Below, one piece after another: positions 19,552 through 29,415 of a stretch of DNA of 64,000 nucleotides. The DNA comes from Endomicrobium sp. (GTDB lineage: Bacteria > Elusimicrobiota > Endomicrobiia > Endomicrobiales > Endomicrobiaceae). The stretch covers positions 1 to 64,000 of the forward strand of contig JAISLA010000014.1 of NCBI GenBank assembly GCA_031260705.1. The letters are read 5' to 3'. The notes below the pieces were generated by a model that worked only from the letters and a program-made list of their open reading frames with translations, was not told the DNA's origin and made no database searches. A program made the translations under genes and the position numbers. Position 1 is the first letter of the stretch; every line of letters begins with the position of its first letter.

Positions 19552-20340
19552 CTAGATAGACATTATGATACACGTTAATATTGTGCCGTAAAACAAAAAA
19601 GTTGGACTGAATTTCCTCGACACAAAAATTGAAAGCACAAGTATAACGCCATATATAAACACAATATTTACGGTGGTTTTGGGTAATATGTTGTTTGCTG
19701 CGGGTCCAAATCCGAAAACTTTCAAATATAAAAATAATGTGACAATAGGAATTATAAATTTGCCGACATTTCCCATCTTCCATAAAAGCTTAAAATTAAA
19801 TCTTAATAACCTGACAATACTTTCTCTGTCAAATATAAAACCCACAAACATAAGCCGGCATCTTACGGAAATATGTACGACATTGTAAAGAAAAATAAAC
19901 AATAAAGGAATTAAAACGTTATATGCTCCAAACCAACTATCAGATGTTTTTAAAAAGATTAACATAGATATGCTTATAAGCGCCGCTAAAGGTCTTAATG
20001 TTCCCCCAAAAAAAGAGTCGCCTATTGCAGCTAAAGGTCCCTCCATTACACTTTTAATAGCATTTATGTCAGAAATTTTTTCATTGCTACTGCCTTCTTC
20101 AACTATTTTTTTCTCTATGTTTGCTATAATTGCAACTATCACATTAGCCATATAAGGATGCGTGTTAAAATATCCCGTGTGTCTTAAAAGTGCTTTTTTT
20201 CTTTTGTCTTTATTTAAATAAATTTTATATAAAAAAGGTTTTAATATGAATAAAAATCCAATGTTTTGCATTCTTTCATAATTCCATAATGTTTGTATGA
20301 AAAAAGTCCTCATAAACATTTTGAAATATATTTTAATCAT
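19552..20340 (-). CDS. PTS mannose-family IID component
   Basis: FFIQTLWNYERMQNIGFLFILKP, HTGYFNTHPYMANVIVAI, MEGPLAAIGDSFFGGTLRPL. Confidence 0.93.
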   Translation of the reverse strand: MIKIYFKMFMRTFFIQTLWNYERMQNIGFLFILKPFLYKIYLNKDKRKKALLRHTGYFNTHPYMANVIVAIIANIEKKIVEEGSSNEKISDINAIKSVMEGPLAAIGDSFFGGTLRPLAALISISMLIFLKTSDSWFGAYNVLIPLLFIFLYNVVHISVRCRLMFVGFIFDRESIVRLLRFNFKLLWKMGNVGKFIIPIVTLFLYLKVFGFGPAANNILPKTTVNIVFIYGVILVLSIFVSRKFSPTFLFYGTILTCIIMSI

Positions 20341-20341
20341 C

Positions 20342-20980
20342 TCAATGCCTCAAAAACGGAGTTTTTATATTCCTGAAATTATGCATAACCATTCCGAAAC
20401 CGGATACAGGCAGCAAATACCAAGCTTTTTTAAAACCCTCAAGAATGAGTTCAGAAAACTGCAAATAGATATTTGCATATATCCATCCACCTATAATCAT
20501 TGCAAATATATAAAACAAAAATGCTCTTGAGACAAAAAAGAACAAACCTAAAGCTATTCCCAAATTTATCCGTCCATCTTTTCCGTTTTGTATTCCTTTC
20601 TCTACCCAATACATTATTTTAATATTAAAATTTCTTCCCCATATGTCTATCCATCTATATAAATACGCAAACGGAATAGCTAAAATCAAACCCCATATTG
20701 CAGCTTCATACAAACTCATAAAATATTTACAAACCCAAAAAGTAGATAAAATGCTTATTGAGGAAATATCCACAGGCAAAGCTACGCCCATAGGTACTGC
20801 ATCTATCCAGATCATTTCGACTATCATTCCTATCCAAAGAGCTGTGCCGATATCATCCATGAAAAAGCCTATAAGAGGAGCGCAGAATATCGGACGGCAA
20901 ATCATAAACTGTCCGAACCCTATTATATCCACAGTGCATAAAGCTGCAATAAATGCAAGAAAAATGACATTTTCCGTCAT
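20342..20980 (-). CDS. PTS mannose-family IIC component
   Basis: GQFMICRPIFCAPLIGFFMDDIGTALWIGMIVEMIWIDAVPMGVALPVD. Confidence 0.92.
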   Translation of the reverse strand: MTENVIFLAFIAALCTVDIIGFGQFMICRPIFCAPLIGFFMDDIGTALWIGMIVEMIWIDAVPMGVALPVDISSISILSTFWVCKYFMSLYEAAIWGLILAIPFAYLYRWIDIWGRNFNIKIMYWVEKGIQNGKDGRINLGIALGLFFFVSRAFLFYIFAMIIGGWIYANIYLQFSELILEGFKKAWYLLPVSGFGMVMHNFRNIKTPFLRH

Positions 20981-21109
20981 AATATATCCATTTATAATCG
21001 TTTTAAAATAAAACTTTTTAAGTTTTCCGGGACAGCTGATAAATTCTTTTTAATCCAATCAAAATTTCCATCCTAACAGTAACTGCGCATATAAAAAATA
21101 ATTTTCATT

Positions 21110-21613
21110 TTACCGCTTATGCATTGCCTTATATTCTTTTTTTATTAGAGACATAATATCTTTCTTCTCATCTTCAGGAAGGATTCGTCCTTCTATTTCA
21201 ATAGATTTAATGTGTATTTTGTATAGACTTTCCACATCGCTATCGTTTACACAGAGATTGTGTAAAAGCTGTCTTTTCCCGTTTATAAAATGCATTCCGC
21301 CGACATTTACAGATTTAAAGTCCGCTCCGGCTTCTATCATATATAATATGTCAGAGGGACTTACCGCTAAAATCATAACCCTTTCTCTGTCGTATTGTCT
21401 GCTTGTAATTACATTTGTCGCATCTTTGAGATTTTTTATATCAAGTTTTATATTGCCCGGCACAGCCATAGTCATAAGCATTTGCTGCACAGTATCCAAA
21501 GTCACTATATCTGAAACAACTAATATGATATTGACATCTAATATTTTCAGCCACCCCTGTACTATCTGTCCGTGTATCAACCTGTCATCTATTCTCACCA
21601 AAACTATAGGCAT
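21110..21613 (-). CDS. PTS mannose-family IIB component
   Basis: MPIVLVRIDDRLIHGQIVQGWLK. Confidence 0.95.
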   Translation of the reverse strand: MPIVLVRIDDRLIHGQIVQGWLKILDVNIILVVSDIVTLDTVQQMLMTMAVPGNIKLDIKNLKDATNVITSRQYDRERVMILAVSPSDILYMIEAGADFKSVNVGGMHFINGKRQLLHNLCVNDSDVESLYKIHIKSIEIEGRILPEDEKKDIMSLIKKEYKAMHKR

Positions 21614-21697
21614 TATTGTTATTCCTCACTTTATTCAATAAGTCGAAGTTTACAACCTTGCGGCGGCACGCATATAAAGAGCAATTGAAAAAACACA

Positions 21698-22129
21698 CTA
21701 TTTTATTTTATTGAATAACATTTTTTTTACATTTATTATGCTTTTCTGTCCGTCAAGCAAGACTTTTTCCGCCAGATCTGAAACAGTTTTTGTATTTTTG
21801 CTTGAAAATATCGCGGATAATACCATTGGAAGATTGACGCCGGAAAGAATTTCTGTATTAAGAGATCTGCACGTCAGAGCAGAGGCGCTGCAGGGACTTC
21901 CTCCAATCATATCAGTAAGTATCAGAGTTCCGTCTTCATCATTTATGTTTTTTAAAAGATTATTTATTCTATTTTGCATCTGTGCTAGACTATCATTGTC
22001 ACTTTTTTTAACAACATAGAGATTAGATTGTTTTCCGGCAACAATTTCTGCAGAGTTTACCAGTTCCTGCGCCAATTTGCCGTGCGTCGAAACAACGATT
22101 TTAATCATCTTTCGAATTCTCCTATCCAA
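21698..22129 (-). CDS. PTS mannose-family IIA component
   Basis: IVVSTHGKLAQELVNSAEIVAG, TDMIGGSPCSASA. Confidence 0.9.
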   Translation of the reverse strand: MDRRIRKMIKIVVSTHGKLAQELVNSAEIVAGKQSNLYVVKKSDNDSLAQMQNRINNLLKNINDEDGTLILTDMIGGSPCSASALTCRSLNTEILSGVNLPMVLSAIFSSKNTKTVSDLAEKVLLDGQKSIINVKKMLFNKIK

Positions 22130-22360
22130 GTTTATTATGGTTTTAACGAATATTTATCGTTTTAAACCTTTAAGCGAACAGTATATTTTCATAACTTTTT
22201 TGTAAGTCGTTAACGTAGTCAGCTGTTATATCGTAAGCATGATTTTCTATCGCTTCAACTTGGTCTGAAAGTTTAGAATTTTGCACTCGACAAAACATGC
22301 GCCATAAAGATCAAAAATCTGGAGGAAGACGCAAAATATTTAGGTAGTCCACCTCTTATT

Positions 22361-23236
22361 TCATTTTATCAAACGACAGTTATTATGCCACAAAATATCC
22401 CTATGATTGAGTTTCACTTTATACTTTTTGCTCTTTAAAAATCCGGTAAGTTTTTCAGCCGTAAAAACTGATCTATGCTGTCCTCCCGTACATCCTATTG
22501 CTATAGTCAGATAACTCTTACCTTCTTTAATGTATCCTGGAAGAGTTGTTTCTATAAGTTTTGAGAATATATTAAAGAAAACCTTGAATTCTTTTTGCTT
22601 TTCTACATATTTTCTAACAGCGTCATCTTTGCCGGTTTTAAATTTCAATCCGTGAATATAATTTGGATTTGTTATAAAGCGCACGTCATAAACTATGTCG
22701 GCATTTGGCAGTCCGTATTTATACCCAAAAGAAAGAATTGAAATATTTAAGTATTGTTTTCCGGGCTGGCGAATGTCTGCAAGCACTGAAATTATTTTTT
22801 TTAATTCTCCTATCATGAGGTTTGAAGTATCTATAACTTCATCCGCAACAGTAAAAATCCTATCTATGATTTTTCTTTCAAGTTTTATTCCTTCAGACAC
22901 TGATTTTCCCAAAGGATGACGACGACGGGTTTCCGAATACCGTCTGAGCAGAACAGAATCAGAAGCATTAAAAAAAATAATTTTATAGCCGATATTTTTC
23001 TTTTTGAAAACGATAAGTAGATCTTTAAAAGATGTAAGCGATTCTCCAGCACGCGAATCTACACTTATTGCCACATTTTTATATCTGACGGAATTTTTAA
23101 GGCATATATCGATAAAATCAGCGACCATTCGGATAGGTATATTATCAACACAGACGAAACTGAAATCTTCAAAAATTTTTAGAGCCTGACTCTTTCCAGC
23201 GCCTGACATTCCAGAAATTATATACAATTTTATCAT
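22361..23236 (-). CDS. rapZ: RNase adapter protein RapZ
   Basis: ISGMSGAGKSQALKIFEDF, CVDNIP, IAIGCTGGQHRSV. Confidence 0.96.
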   Translation of the reverse strand: MIKLYIISGMSGAGKSQALKIFEDFSFVCVDNIPIRMVADFIDICLKNSVRYKNVAISVDSRAGESLTSFKDLLIVFKKKNIGYKIIFFNASDSVLLRRYSETRRRHPLGKSVSEGIKLERKIIDRIFTVADEVIDTSNLMIGELKKIISVLADIRQPGKQYLNISILSFGYKYGLPNADIVYDVRFITNPNYIHGLKFKTGKDDAVRKYVEKQKEFKVFFNIFSKLIETTLPGYIKEGKSYLTIAIGCTGGQHRSVFTAEKLTGFLKSKKYKVKLNHRDILWHNNCRLIK

Positions 23237-24174
23237 AGAGTGTTTCTGTTTATTTCCTTTTGTAGTCTACCTCTTAAATCCCTTACCGTAGAATATCCCT
23301 TACTTTTAAGCTTTTGGTTTAAACTTGCTGTTTCAACAATTCCGGCGATATTCCTGCCAGGGCATACCATAATTGTAATTTCAGGGATTTTTACACTCAA
23401 AAATTCAGTATAATATTCGTTAATTCCCAGTCTCTCGTATTTCTTTAAAGTATCCCATTCCTCAAGCCTTATTACAAGTTCTATGAAGGATTCATCCAAA
23501 ACGTTTCCTATACCGAAAATATCTTTTATATTTATTATTCCAATGCCTCTTACTTCTATAAGGTTTTTTACAATTTCCATACTGCTTCCCACTAAAGTTT
23601 GCCCGGAACATTTTCTTATGTTTATGATATCATCGGCGACAAGCTTATGCCCTCTTTTTACAAGTTCAAGAGCGCATTCCGACTTGCCTATTGCAGATTT
23701 ACCGACAATCAAAATACCAAGTCCATAAACGCTCGTCATAACCCCGTGTATTTTAATTGAAGGCGCAAGTTTTCCATCTAAATAATAAATCAAATCGCTT
23801 ATAAACGAAGAAAAACTTAATTCCGTTCTCAAAAGCGGAATGTCAAGATCAGTAAAAACTTTTATCATTGCGTCAGTCGGTTCAAGTCCTTTTGTTAAAA
23901 TACAGCATACAGCATTTTTGTGAGAAAATATCTTATTTAACATTTTCACCTGAACGTCATAATCCAGATGCTTTAAGTATGCATATTCACTTGTTCCTAT
24001 AATCTGCATACGCTCGTATGGGAAATGTTCAAAAAATCCGGTAAGCGCAAGACCCGGTCTATTGATATTGGGAACAGTAATTTTCCTGCCAAGTCCGACG
24101 TTTCCCAACAGAAGTTCAAGTTTAAAATCTCCACTTTTCTCTTTAAGAAACGTATTTATATCTATAGTGGACAT
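23233..24174 (-). CDS. hprK: HPr kinase/phosphorylase
   Basis: GVMTSVYGLGILIVGKSAIGKSECALELVKRGHKLVADD, EVRGIGIINIKDIFG. Confidence 0.96.
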   Translation of the reverse strand: MSTIDINTFLKEKSGDFKLELLLGNVGLGRKITVPNINRPGLALTGFFEHFPYERMQIIGTSEYAYLKHLDYDVQVKMLNKIFSHKNAVCCILTKGLEPTDAMIKVFTDLDIPLLRTELSFSSFISDLIYYLDGKLAPSIKIHGVMTSVYGLGILIVGKSAIGKSECALELVKRGHKLVADDIINIRKCSGQTLVGSSMEIVKNLIEVRGIGIINIKDIFGIGNVLDESFIELVIRLEEWDTLKKYERLGINEYYTEFLSVKIPEITIMVCPGRNIAGIVETASLNQKLKSKGYSTVRDLRGRLQKEINRNTL

Positions 24175-24632
24175 TAATAAGCATCCTCTTGCTGTATTAT
24201 TTTTACGACTTCTTCCACCGCTACGGCATCTTTTATAGCCTGTCTTAAAAATTTGTCTTTAAAGAGTCTTGAAATTTTTGACAGCGCTTTCAGATGTTGT
24301 CCTGCCACTTCAACAGGTCCGACCAAAAGGAAAATTATATGAACCGCTTCTCCGTCAAGAGAATTAAATTCTATACCCTTATGCGAAATGCCAAGCACGC
24401 CCATCTGTTCCTGCAAAACACCGGTTTTTCCATGAGGTATTGCAACCCCTTGTCCAATTCCTGTAGAACCGAGTTTTTCTCGTTCCAAAATAATGTTAAT
24501 GATCTCGTCTGTTTCTTTGACTTTTTTTGTGTTTTTTAAAGTTTCTGCAAGTTCGATGATTGCTGATTTTTTATCTGTTGACTTCAGATCTACAATTATT
24601 GCATCCTTCCTCAAAAAATCCATAATTTTCAT
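24174..24632 (-). CDS. ptsN: PTS IIA (fructose/nitrogen type)
   Basis: REKLGSTGIGQGVAIPHGKTGV; start placed at MKIMDF within the ORF 24174..24650. Confidence 0.88.
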   Translation of the reverse strand: MKIMDFLRKDAIIVDLKSTDKKSAIIELAETLKNTKKVKETDEIINIILEREKLGSTGIGQGVAIPHGKTGVLQEQMGVLGISHKGIEFNSLDGEAVHIIFLLVGPVEVAGQHLKALSKISRLFKDKFLRQAIKDAVAVEEVVKIIQQEDAY

Positions 24633-25017
24633 TTCTTTTTCCTCTCTCATATCTCATTGAGTATCGCAAAAAAAACGCTTTTTCAACGCTGTGTTTTTTA
24701 TTTTTTAAAACTTTTAAATTGTTTTTTCTGCGGACTTTTGAATTTTCTTTTTGTTTTTTGAGCTGTTCTTCAAGTTTATTTATTGCCATACCTATTGAAG
24801 TATATAAATCAAAAGACTGTTCTTTCGCTCTGAAAGCGAGTTTACCTATATGAAAAACTATTTCTGTTATCTGTCTGTTTTTTTCAATGGATAAAATCAC
24901 ATGTATCCACACATTGTCACCGTCATAGAATTTGCTGACTTTTACAATTTTTTTACGGATATAGGAGTCGATTGAATCGGACAATTTTAGATATCTTGAC
25001 GTAATATTAATCTGCAT
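24571..25017 (-). CDS. hpf: Ribosome hibernation promoting factor (short form)
   Basis: MQINITSRYLKLSDSIDSYIRKKIVKVSKFYD...; C-term overlaps ptsN start. Confidence 0.85.
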   Translation of the reverse strand: MQINITSRYLKLSDSIDSYIRKKIVKVSKFYDGDNVWIHVILSIEKNRQITEIVFHIGKLAFRAKEQSFDLYTSIGMAINKLEEQLKKQKENSKVRRKNNLKVLKNKKHSVEKAFFLRYSMRYERGKRNENYGFFEEGCNNCRSEVNR

Positions 25018-25215
25018 CCTTTTCTCCTCTATTGCAAAATGATACTATTTCTCATTATGTAAAATATACAAAATTTACTCTGATTACTACAATTCAGTTA
25101 ATCTCTGAATTACAATAATTCCAGAACCGATCATTGGCATTTATTCTTTTTTCCGTTATACTGTTTTAAGACTGTTGATAATTCTGCTTTTTAAAACGCG
25201 GGTTAGATACGGCAA

Positions 25216-25935
25216 TTACATTCTGAAATTATCGCCTAAATACACTTTTCTGGCTTTGGGATTTTCAAGCAACTCTTTTGCATTGCCTTCAAACATAATT
25301 TTTCCTTCATGAATTATATACGCTCTGTCAATAATTTCGAGAGTTTCTCTGACGTTATGATCTGTTATAAGAATACCGAGACCTTTTTCCTTTAACTTTT
25401 TAGTAACTTTCTGCACATCATAAACCGTTATCGGATCAATTCCAACAAACGGTTCATCTAAAAGCAAAAATTTTGGATCTGTTATCAAAGCTCTTGCAAT
25501 CTCAAGTCTTCTTTTCTCTCCGCCGGACAGCGTGATGCTTAATTGTTTGCGTTGTTTTGTTAATCCGAAATCCTTAAGCATCAAATTGACTTTTTCTTTC
25601 TGTTCAGTTTTTGAAACGGGAAGCATCTGTGCTATGGACATAAGATTATCTTCAACAGTAAGTCTTCTAAATATTGACGGTTCTTGGGAAAGATATCCAA
25701 TTCCGGCTCTTGCTCTCTTATACATAGCCCATTTCGTTATTTCTGTATCGTCAAGATAAACACTACCGTCATAAGGCTTTATGAGACCAACCGTCATATA
25801 AAAAGTTGTAGTTTTTCCTGCACCGTTAGGACCGAGCAAACCTATAACTTCGCCTTGTTTTACGCTTATGCTTACACCGTTTACAACCATTCTGTATTTG
25901 TATTTTTTGAATAAATCTTTGGTTTTAAGTATCAT
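25216..25935 (-). CDS. lptB: LPS export ABC transporter ATP-binding protein
   Basis: GLLGPNGAGKTTTFYMTVGLIKPYDG, LSGGEKRRLEIARAL, LLDEPFVGIDPI. Confidence 0.95.
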   Translation of the reverse strand: MILKTKDLFKKYKYRMVVNGVSISVKQGEVIGLLGPNGAGKTTTFYMTVGLIKPYDGSVYLDDTEITKWAMYKRARAGIGYLSQEPSIFRRLTVEDNLMSIAQMLPVSKTEQKEKVNLMLKDFGLTKQRKQLSITLSGGEKRRLEIARALITDPKFLLLDEPFVGIDPITVYDVQKVTKKLKEKGLGILITDHNVRETLEIIDRAYIIHEGKIMFEGNAKELLENPKARKVYLGDNFRM

Positions 25936-26624
25936 TTTGTTTTATCTTCCATTTCAATTTTTCCTGCGACTTCGCCGTTCATAATCATTTTTTTATTGTC
26001 ATCGGCAATATTAAAGATCATCTCATCTGCCTCGTAAAATCCTTTTCTATCGTCATAAGAAACATGAACAATTGGTCTTTTTTTATATTTTTGAAAGATT
26101 GCATTGAGCGTTTTTCCGTTAAAAACGGCATTATCTGAATAAACTATTCCTGATGAAGTCTCAATTATGACGTTATCATAAGCATTTAAAGTTTCCAGAT
26201 TCCTGTCAATATAAATTTCCTGTGCGCATAAAATAATAGGTGGAGTTGAACTCGAACTCGAATTCTGTACAAAATATTTGGCTACGGTATTATCTCCCCA
26301 GAATTTCCCCTTTTTGTCATTTATATAATAATATGCAAAATTTCCGCACACTTCAAACCGTTTGCCATTTTGCATTTTTGACAACAATACAACATTATCA
26401 AACGCTGAAAGAATAGAATTTTTTTTATCATAAATCATTTTAGAAGCTGTCATAACATTTCCATCGGTAACGGCTTTTGAATTGCCTTTTAGAATCGTAA
26501 TTTCTCCGGCTTTTCTTACTTCCATTTCATTTCCCGTTATAAGAGTTTTTCCGGAAATACCGCCGGCAAAAGAAATAACGGTAAATATAAAAACAATAAA
26601 TAATGCAATATTTAATTTAATCAA
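25932..26624 (-). CDS. lptA: LptA/OstA-like periplasmic LPS transport protein
   Basis: Signal peptide; OstA-like repeats LITGNEMEVRKAGEITILKGNSKAVTDGNVMTASKMIYDKK; position lptC-lptA-lptB. Confidence 0.82.
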   Translation of the reverse strand: MIKLNIALFIVFIFTVISFAGGISGKTLITGNEMEVRKAGEITILKGNSKAVTDGNVMTASKMIYDKKNSILSAFDNVVLLSKMQNGKRFEVCGNFAYYYINDKKGKFWGDNTVAKYFVQNSSSSSTPPIILCAQEIYIDRNLETLNAYDNVIIETSSGIVYSDNAVFNGKTLNAIFQKYKKRPIVHVSYDDRKGFYEADEMIFNIADDNKKMIMNGEVAGKIEMEDKTK

Positions 26625-27174
26625 TTAAAATCCTTTGGTTTTTAATAATTATCTTATCTAATTTTGTATCGGACCTAAAACTTGTACCATATATAATTCC
26701 GCTCGGTCTTGTAATCTTAACGTTATTATTGCTGTAAATCAGTTCTTCTTTTGCATCATATACTAAATTCTCAGTCTGGAGATATTCATTGTTTGCGCTG
26801 TTTACGGTACACTTGCCATTGCCTTTAATATCGTAAGTATCCATATTTATATCGGCGCTTTCAGCGACAAAAGTTGAAATATAACTGCCTTTGTCATAAA
26901 ACTTTATTACGGGAAGTTTTAAATGAGCGATATTTTCGCTTTCATTTACAACAGCAGACTCCGCTTTTAAAATCATTTCCAGTTTTCCTTCACGTGTTTC
27001 CGTTATTGTAAACTCTTCTATAGTCTGTTCAGATACGAGCAGAGTTTCCTCAACAGCGGTTTTTTTCGCGCTGCAAATAAAAAACGTAAAAACAGAAAGA
27101 AAAAGAATTATAATTATTACAAACCATATAATATATCTTTTAGAAAAATTCATAACGGTACCCATCTTATAAAT
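26617..27174 (-). CDS. lptC: LptC-like LPS transport protein
   Basis: Single TM then VESADINMDTYDIKGNGKCTVNSANNEYLQTENLVYDAK pattern; operon context. Confidence 0.78.
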   Translation of the reverse strand: MYKMGTVMNFSKRYIIWFVIIIILFLSVFTFFICSAKKTAVEETLLVSEQTIEEFTITETREGKLEMILKAESAVVNESENIAHLKLPVIKFYDKGSYISTFVAESADINMDTYDIKGNGKCTVNSANNEYLQTENLVYDAKEELIYSNNNVKITRPSGIIYGTSFRSDTKLDKIIIKNQRILID

Positions 27175-27716
27175 CATGTCGATATATATCTGTCTAAAGA
27201 TTTTTTCCACTTGCCTTTTGCTTTCACAATAAGTTCTATTACTTCCCTTACGACGCCTTTCCCGCCGCTGAGAACTGAAACGTAATCAACATATTTTTTT
27301 ACTTCTTCGCAGGCATCCATAGGACATACTGAAAGTCCTGCAACCCTTAATACCGGTATATCTATTATGTCATCGCCTATATATGCCGTTTCGGACGTTT
27401 TAAAACCGTTTTCTTTTAATATTCTTTCCAAAGCCGCTATTTTGCTTGTACAGTTTTGGACAAGATAATCAATGTTCATATCCTTCGCGTGTTTTTCAAC
27501 CTGAAAAGACTGCCTGCCCGTTATCCATGCGGTTTTAATTTCCGGAGACATTTTTAAAAGTTCATTGTATCCCATTCCATCTCTAACATTCCATATCTTT
27601 ATCTCCTCACTGCTGTTTAACAATATTATTTCGCCGTGCGTTAAAACACCATCGACGTCACAAGCCAAAAGTTTAATATTTTTTGCTCTTTTTATAATAT
27701 CTTTTTTATTTTTCAT
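27174..27716 (-). CDS. kdsC: 3-deoxy-D-manno-octulosonate 8-phosphate phosphatase
   Basis: IKLLACDVDGVLTHGEI, WITGRQSFQVEKHAKDMNIDYLVQN, AYIGDDIIDIPVLRVAGLSVCPMDA. Confidence 0.92.
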   Translation of the reverse strand: MKNKKDIIKRAKNIKLLACDVDGVLTHGEIILLNSSEEIKIWNVRDGMGYNELLKMSPEIKTAWITGRQSFQVEKHAKDMNIDYLVQNCTSKIAALERILKENGFKTSETAYIGDDIIDIPVLRVAGLSVCPMDACEEVKKYVDYVSVLSGGKGVVREVIELIVKAKGKWKKSLDRYIST

Positions 27717-27855
27717 TATTTCTCCGCCACTTTTTACTGCCGGCATGTCTAAGCTAAGTAATAACTCCCTTATAACGGTTTTAAAATAAATATTTATTTA
27801 ATACAAAAGTGTGCTAGAAAATTGTTCAGACAGTATTTTTTTTAACTTCTAAATT

Positions 27856-28686
27856 TCATTTTATCACGTTGTCTATAATTTTTATATATTTAAGTATTTG
27901 TTTAAAATATTTTAAATCGACGCTGTTTGAGCCGTCGCAAAGAGCCTTATAGGGATTTTCATGAACTTCCAAAAATAATGCGGCGATTCCTATCGCTGCC
28001 GCAGCTTTTGAAAGAGGCAAAACAAATTCTCTGTTCCCACCGCTACGTGATCTATGAGCGCCGGGAATTTGAACACTGTGCGTAGCATCAAAGATAACCG
28101 GATATCTCAATTGTTTCATTATTTCCAAGCTCCTGAAATCTACAACAAGATTGTGGTATCCAAAAGAAGCTCCTCTCTCGGTAAGGGATAAATTTTTACT
28201 GCCAAATTTTTCGGCTTTTTCAACGACGCTAAACATATCTTCAGGAGCCAGAAACTGTCCTTTTTTTATATTGATGGGTTTGCCCGTAAGAGCGCATGCT
28301 TTTATTAAATCTGTCTGGCGAGATAAAAATGCAGGTACTTGCAGAAAATCTACGGCTTGAGCGGCTTTCGGCGCCTGATTTTCGGTATGAACGTCCGTAA
28401 TAACGGTTAAGCTTAATTCTTTTTTTACTTTCATAAGAATTTTAAGCCCTTCTTCAACGCCAGGTCCCCTGTAGGAATAACACGACGAACGGTTAGCTTT
28501 ATCGTAAGAAGTTTTAAAAATGAAAGGAATTTTTAATTCGGAAGTTATTTTCTTTAAGTTTGACGCCAAATTTAAAACCCGTTTCTCGCTTTCAATAACG
28601 CATGGTCCCGCTATGACGACAAACGGTTTATCGTTTGCAAGAACAATATTTTTACCGATTTTTATCTGTTTATTTTGCATCAGCAA
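27856..28686 (-). CDS. kdsA: 2-dehydro-3-deoxyphosphooctonate aldolase
   Basis: VIAGPCVIESE, FKTSYDKANRSS, VIFDATHSVQIPG. Confidence 0.95.
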   Translation of the reverse strand: MLMQNKQIKIGKNIVLANDKPFVVIAGPCVIESEKRVLNLASNLKKITSELKIPFIFKTSYDKANRSSCYSYRGPGVEEGLKILMKVKKELSLTVITDVHTENQAPKAAQAVDFLQVPAFLSRQTDLIKACALTGKPINIKKGQFLAPEDMFSVVEKAEKFGSKNLSLTERGASFGYHNLVVDFRSLEIMKQLRYPVIFDATHSVQIPGAHRSRSGGNREFVLPLSKAAAAIGIAALFLEVHENPYKALCDGSNSVDLKYFKQILKYIKIIDNVIK

Positions 28687-28689
28687 TCC

Positions 28690-29412
28690 TTACAAATACT
28701 TTTCAACCTTTGAGATGTCTTCAGGTATATCAACACCTACGGAATCGCGTTTTGTAATAACAATTTTTATTTTTTTGCCGTTTTCCAAAGCTCTTAACTG
28801 CTCAAGGCTCTCAGCTTTTTCCAAAACCGACATTTTAATTTTTGAAAACTCCAGTAGAGATTTTCTCTTGTATCCATATAGTCCCATATGTTTATAATAT
28901 TTGACTTTTGCATTATCTCTGTCGTAAGGTATCGCAAGTCTTGAAAAGTACAATGCGTATCCATCCTTATCAAAAACAACTTTAACGGCATTGGGATTTT
29001 TTATAACTTCCTGACTTGTTATCGGGAAAGCAGCGGTTACATATTCAAGAGATTTATTTTCTTTAAGTAAAACCGACAATTTATCTATCAGTTTGGGATC
29101 TATTAAAGGTTCATCGCCCTGCACATTAATAAAAACCCCGTAATCTTTTAAAAATTTTGATGCCGTAAAAGCTATTCTGTCCGTACCGCTTTTACAGGTT
29201 TTGGGCGTCATGAAAACATTAAATCCCAGCTTTTTTACAGTATCATAAATACGTTCATCGTCAGTTGCAATTGCTATAAAGTCGATCTCTTTACACTTTT
29301 TAATCCTCTCTGCAGTATGCTGTATAAGAGGTTTCTCTTTTATTAATGCCAAAGGTTTGCCCGGAAACCGACTTGAATTATATCTTGATGGTATAATTAC
29401 GGCTGTTTTCAT
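28690..29412 (-). CDS. kdsB: CMP-KDO synthetase
   Basis: IIPSRYNSSRFPGKPLALI, NVQGDEPLIDP, GLYGYKR. Confidence 0.95.
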   Translation of the reverse strand: MKTAVIIPSRYNSSRFPGKPLALIKEKPLIQHTAERIKKCKEIDFIAIATDDERIYDTVKKLGFNVFMTPKTCKSGTDRIAFTASKFLKDYGVFINVQGDEPLIDPKLIDKLSVLLKENKSLEYVTAAFPITSQEVIKNPNAVKVVFDKDGYALYFSRLAIPYDRDNAKVKYYKHMGLYGYKRKSLLEFSKIKMSVLEKAESLEQLRALENGKKIKIVITKRDSVGVDIPEDISKVEKYL

Positions 29413-29415
29413 TTT

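Noticed and set aside
24571-24660. hpf-ptsN overlap as a programmed frameshift fusion
   Set aside because: ptsN has its own plausible start (MKIMDF) and hpf is complete as a short-form Hpf; ordinary overlap is simpler
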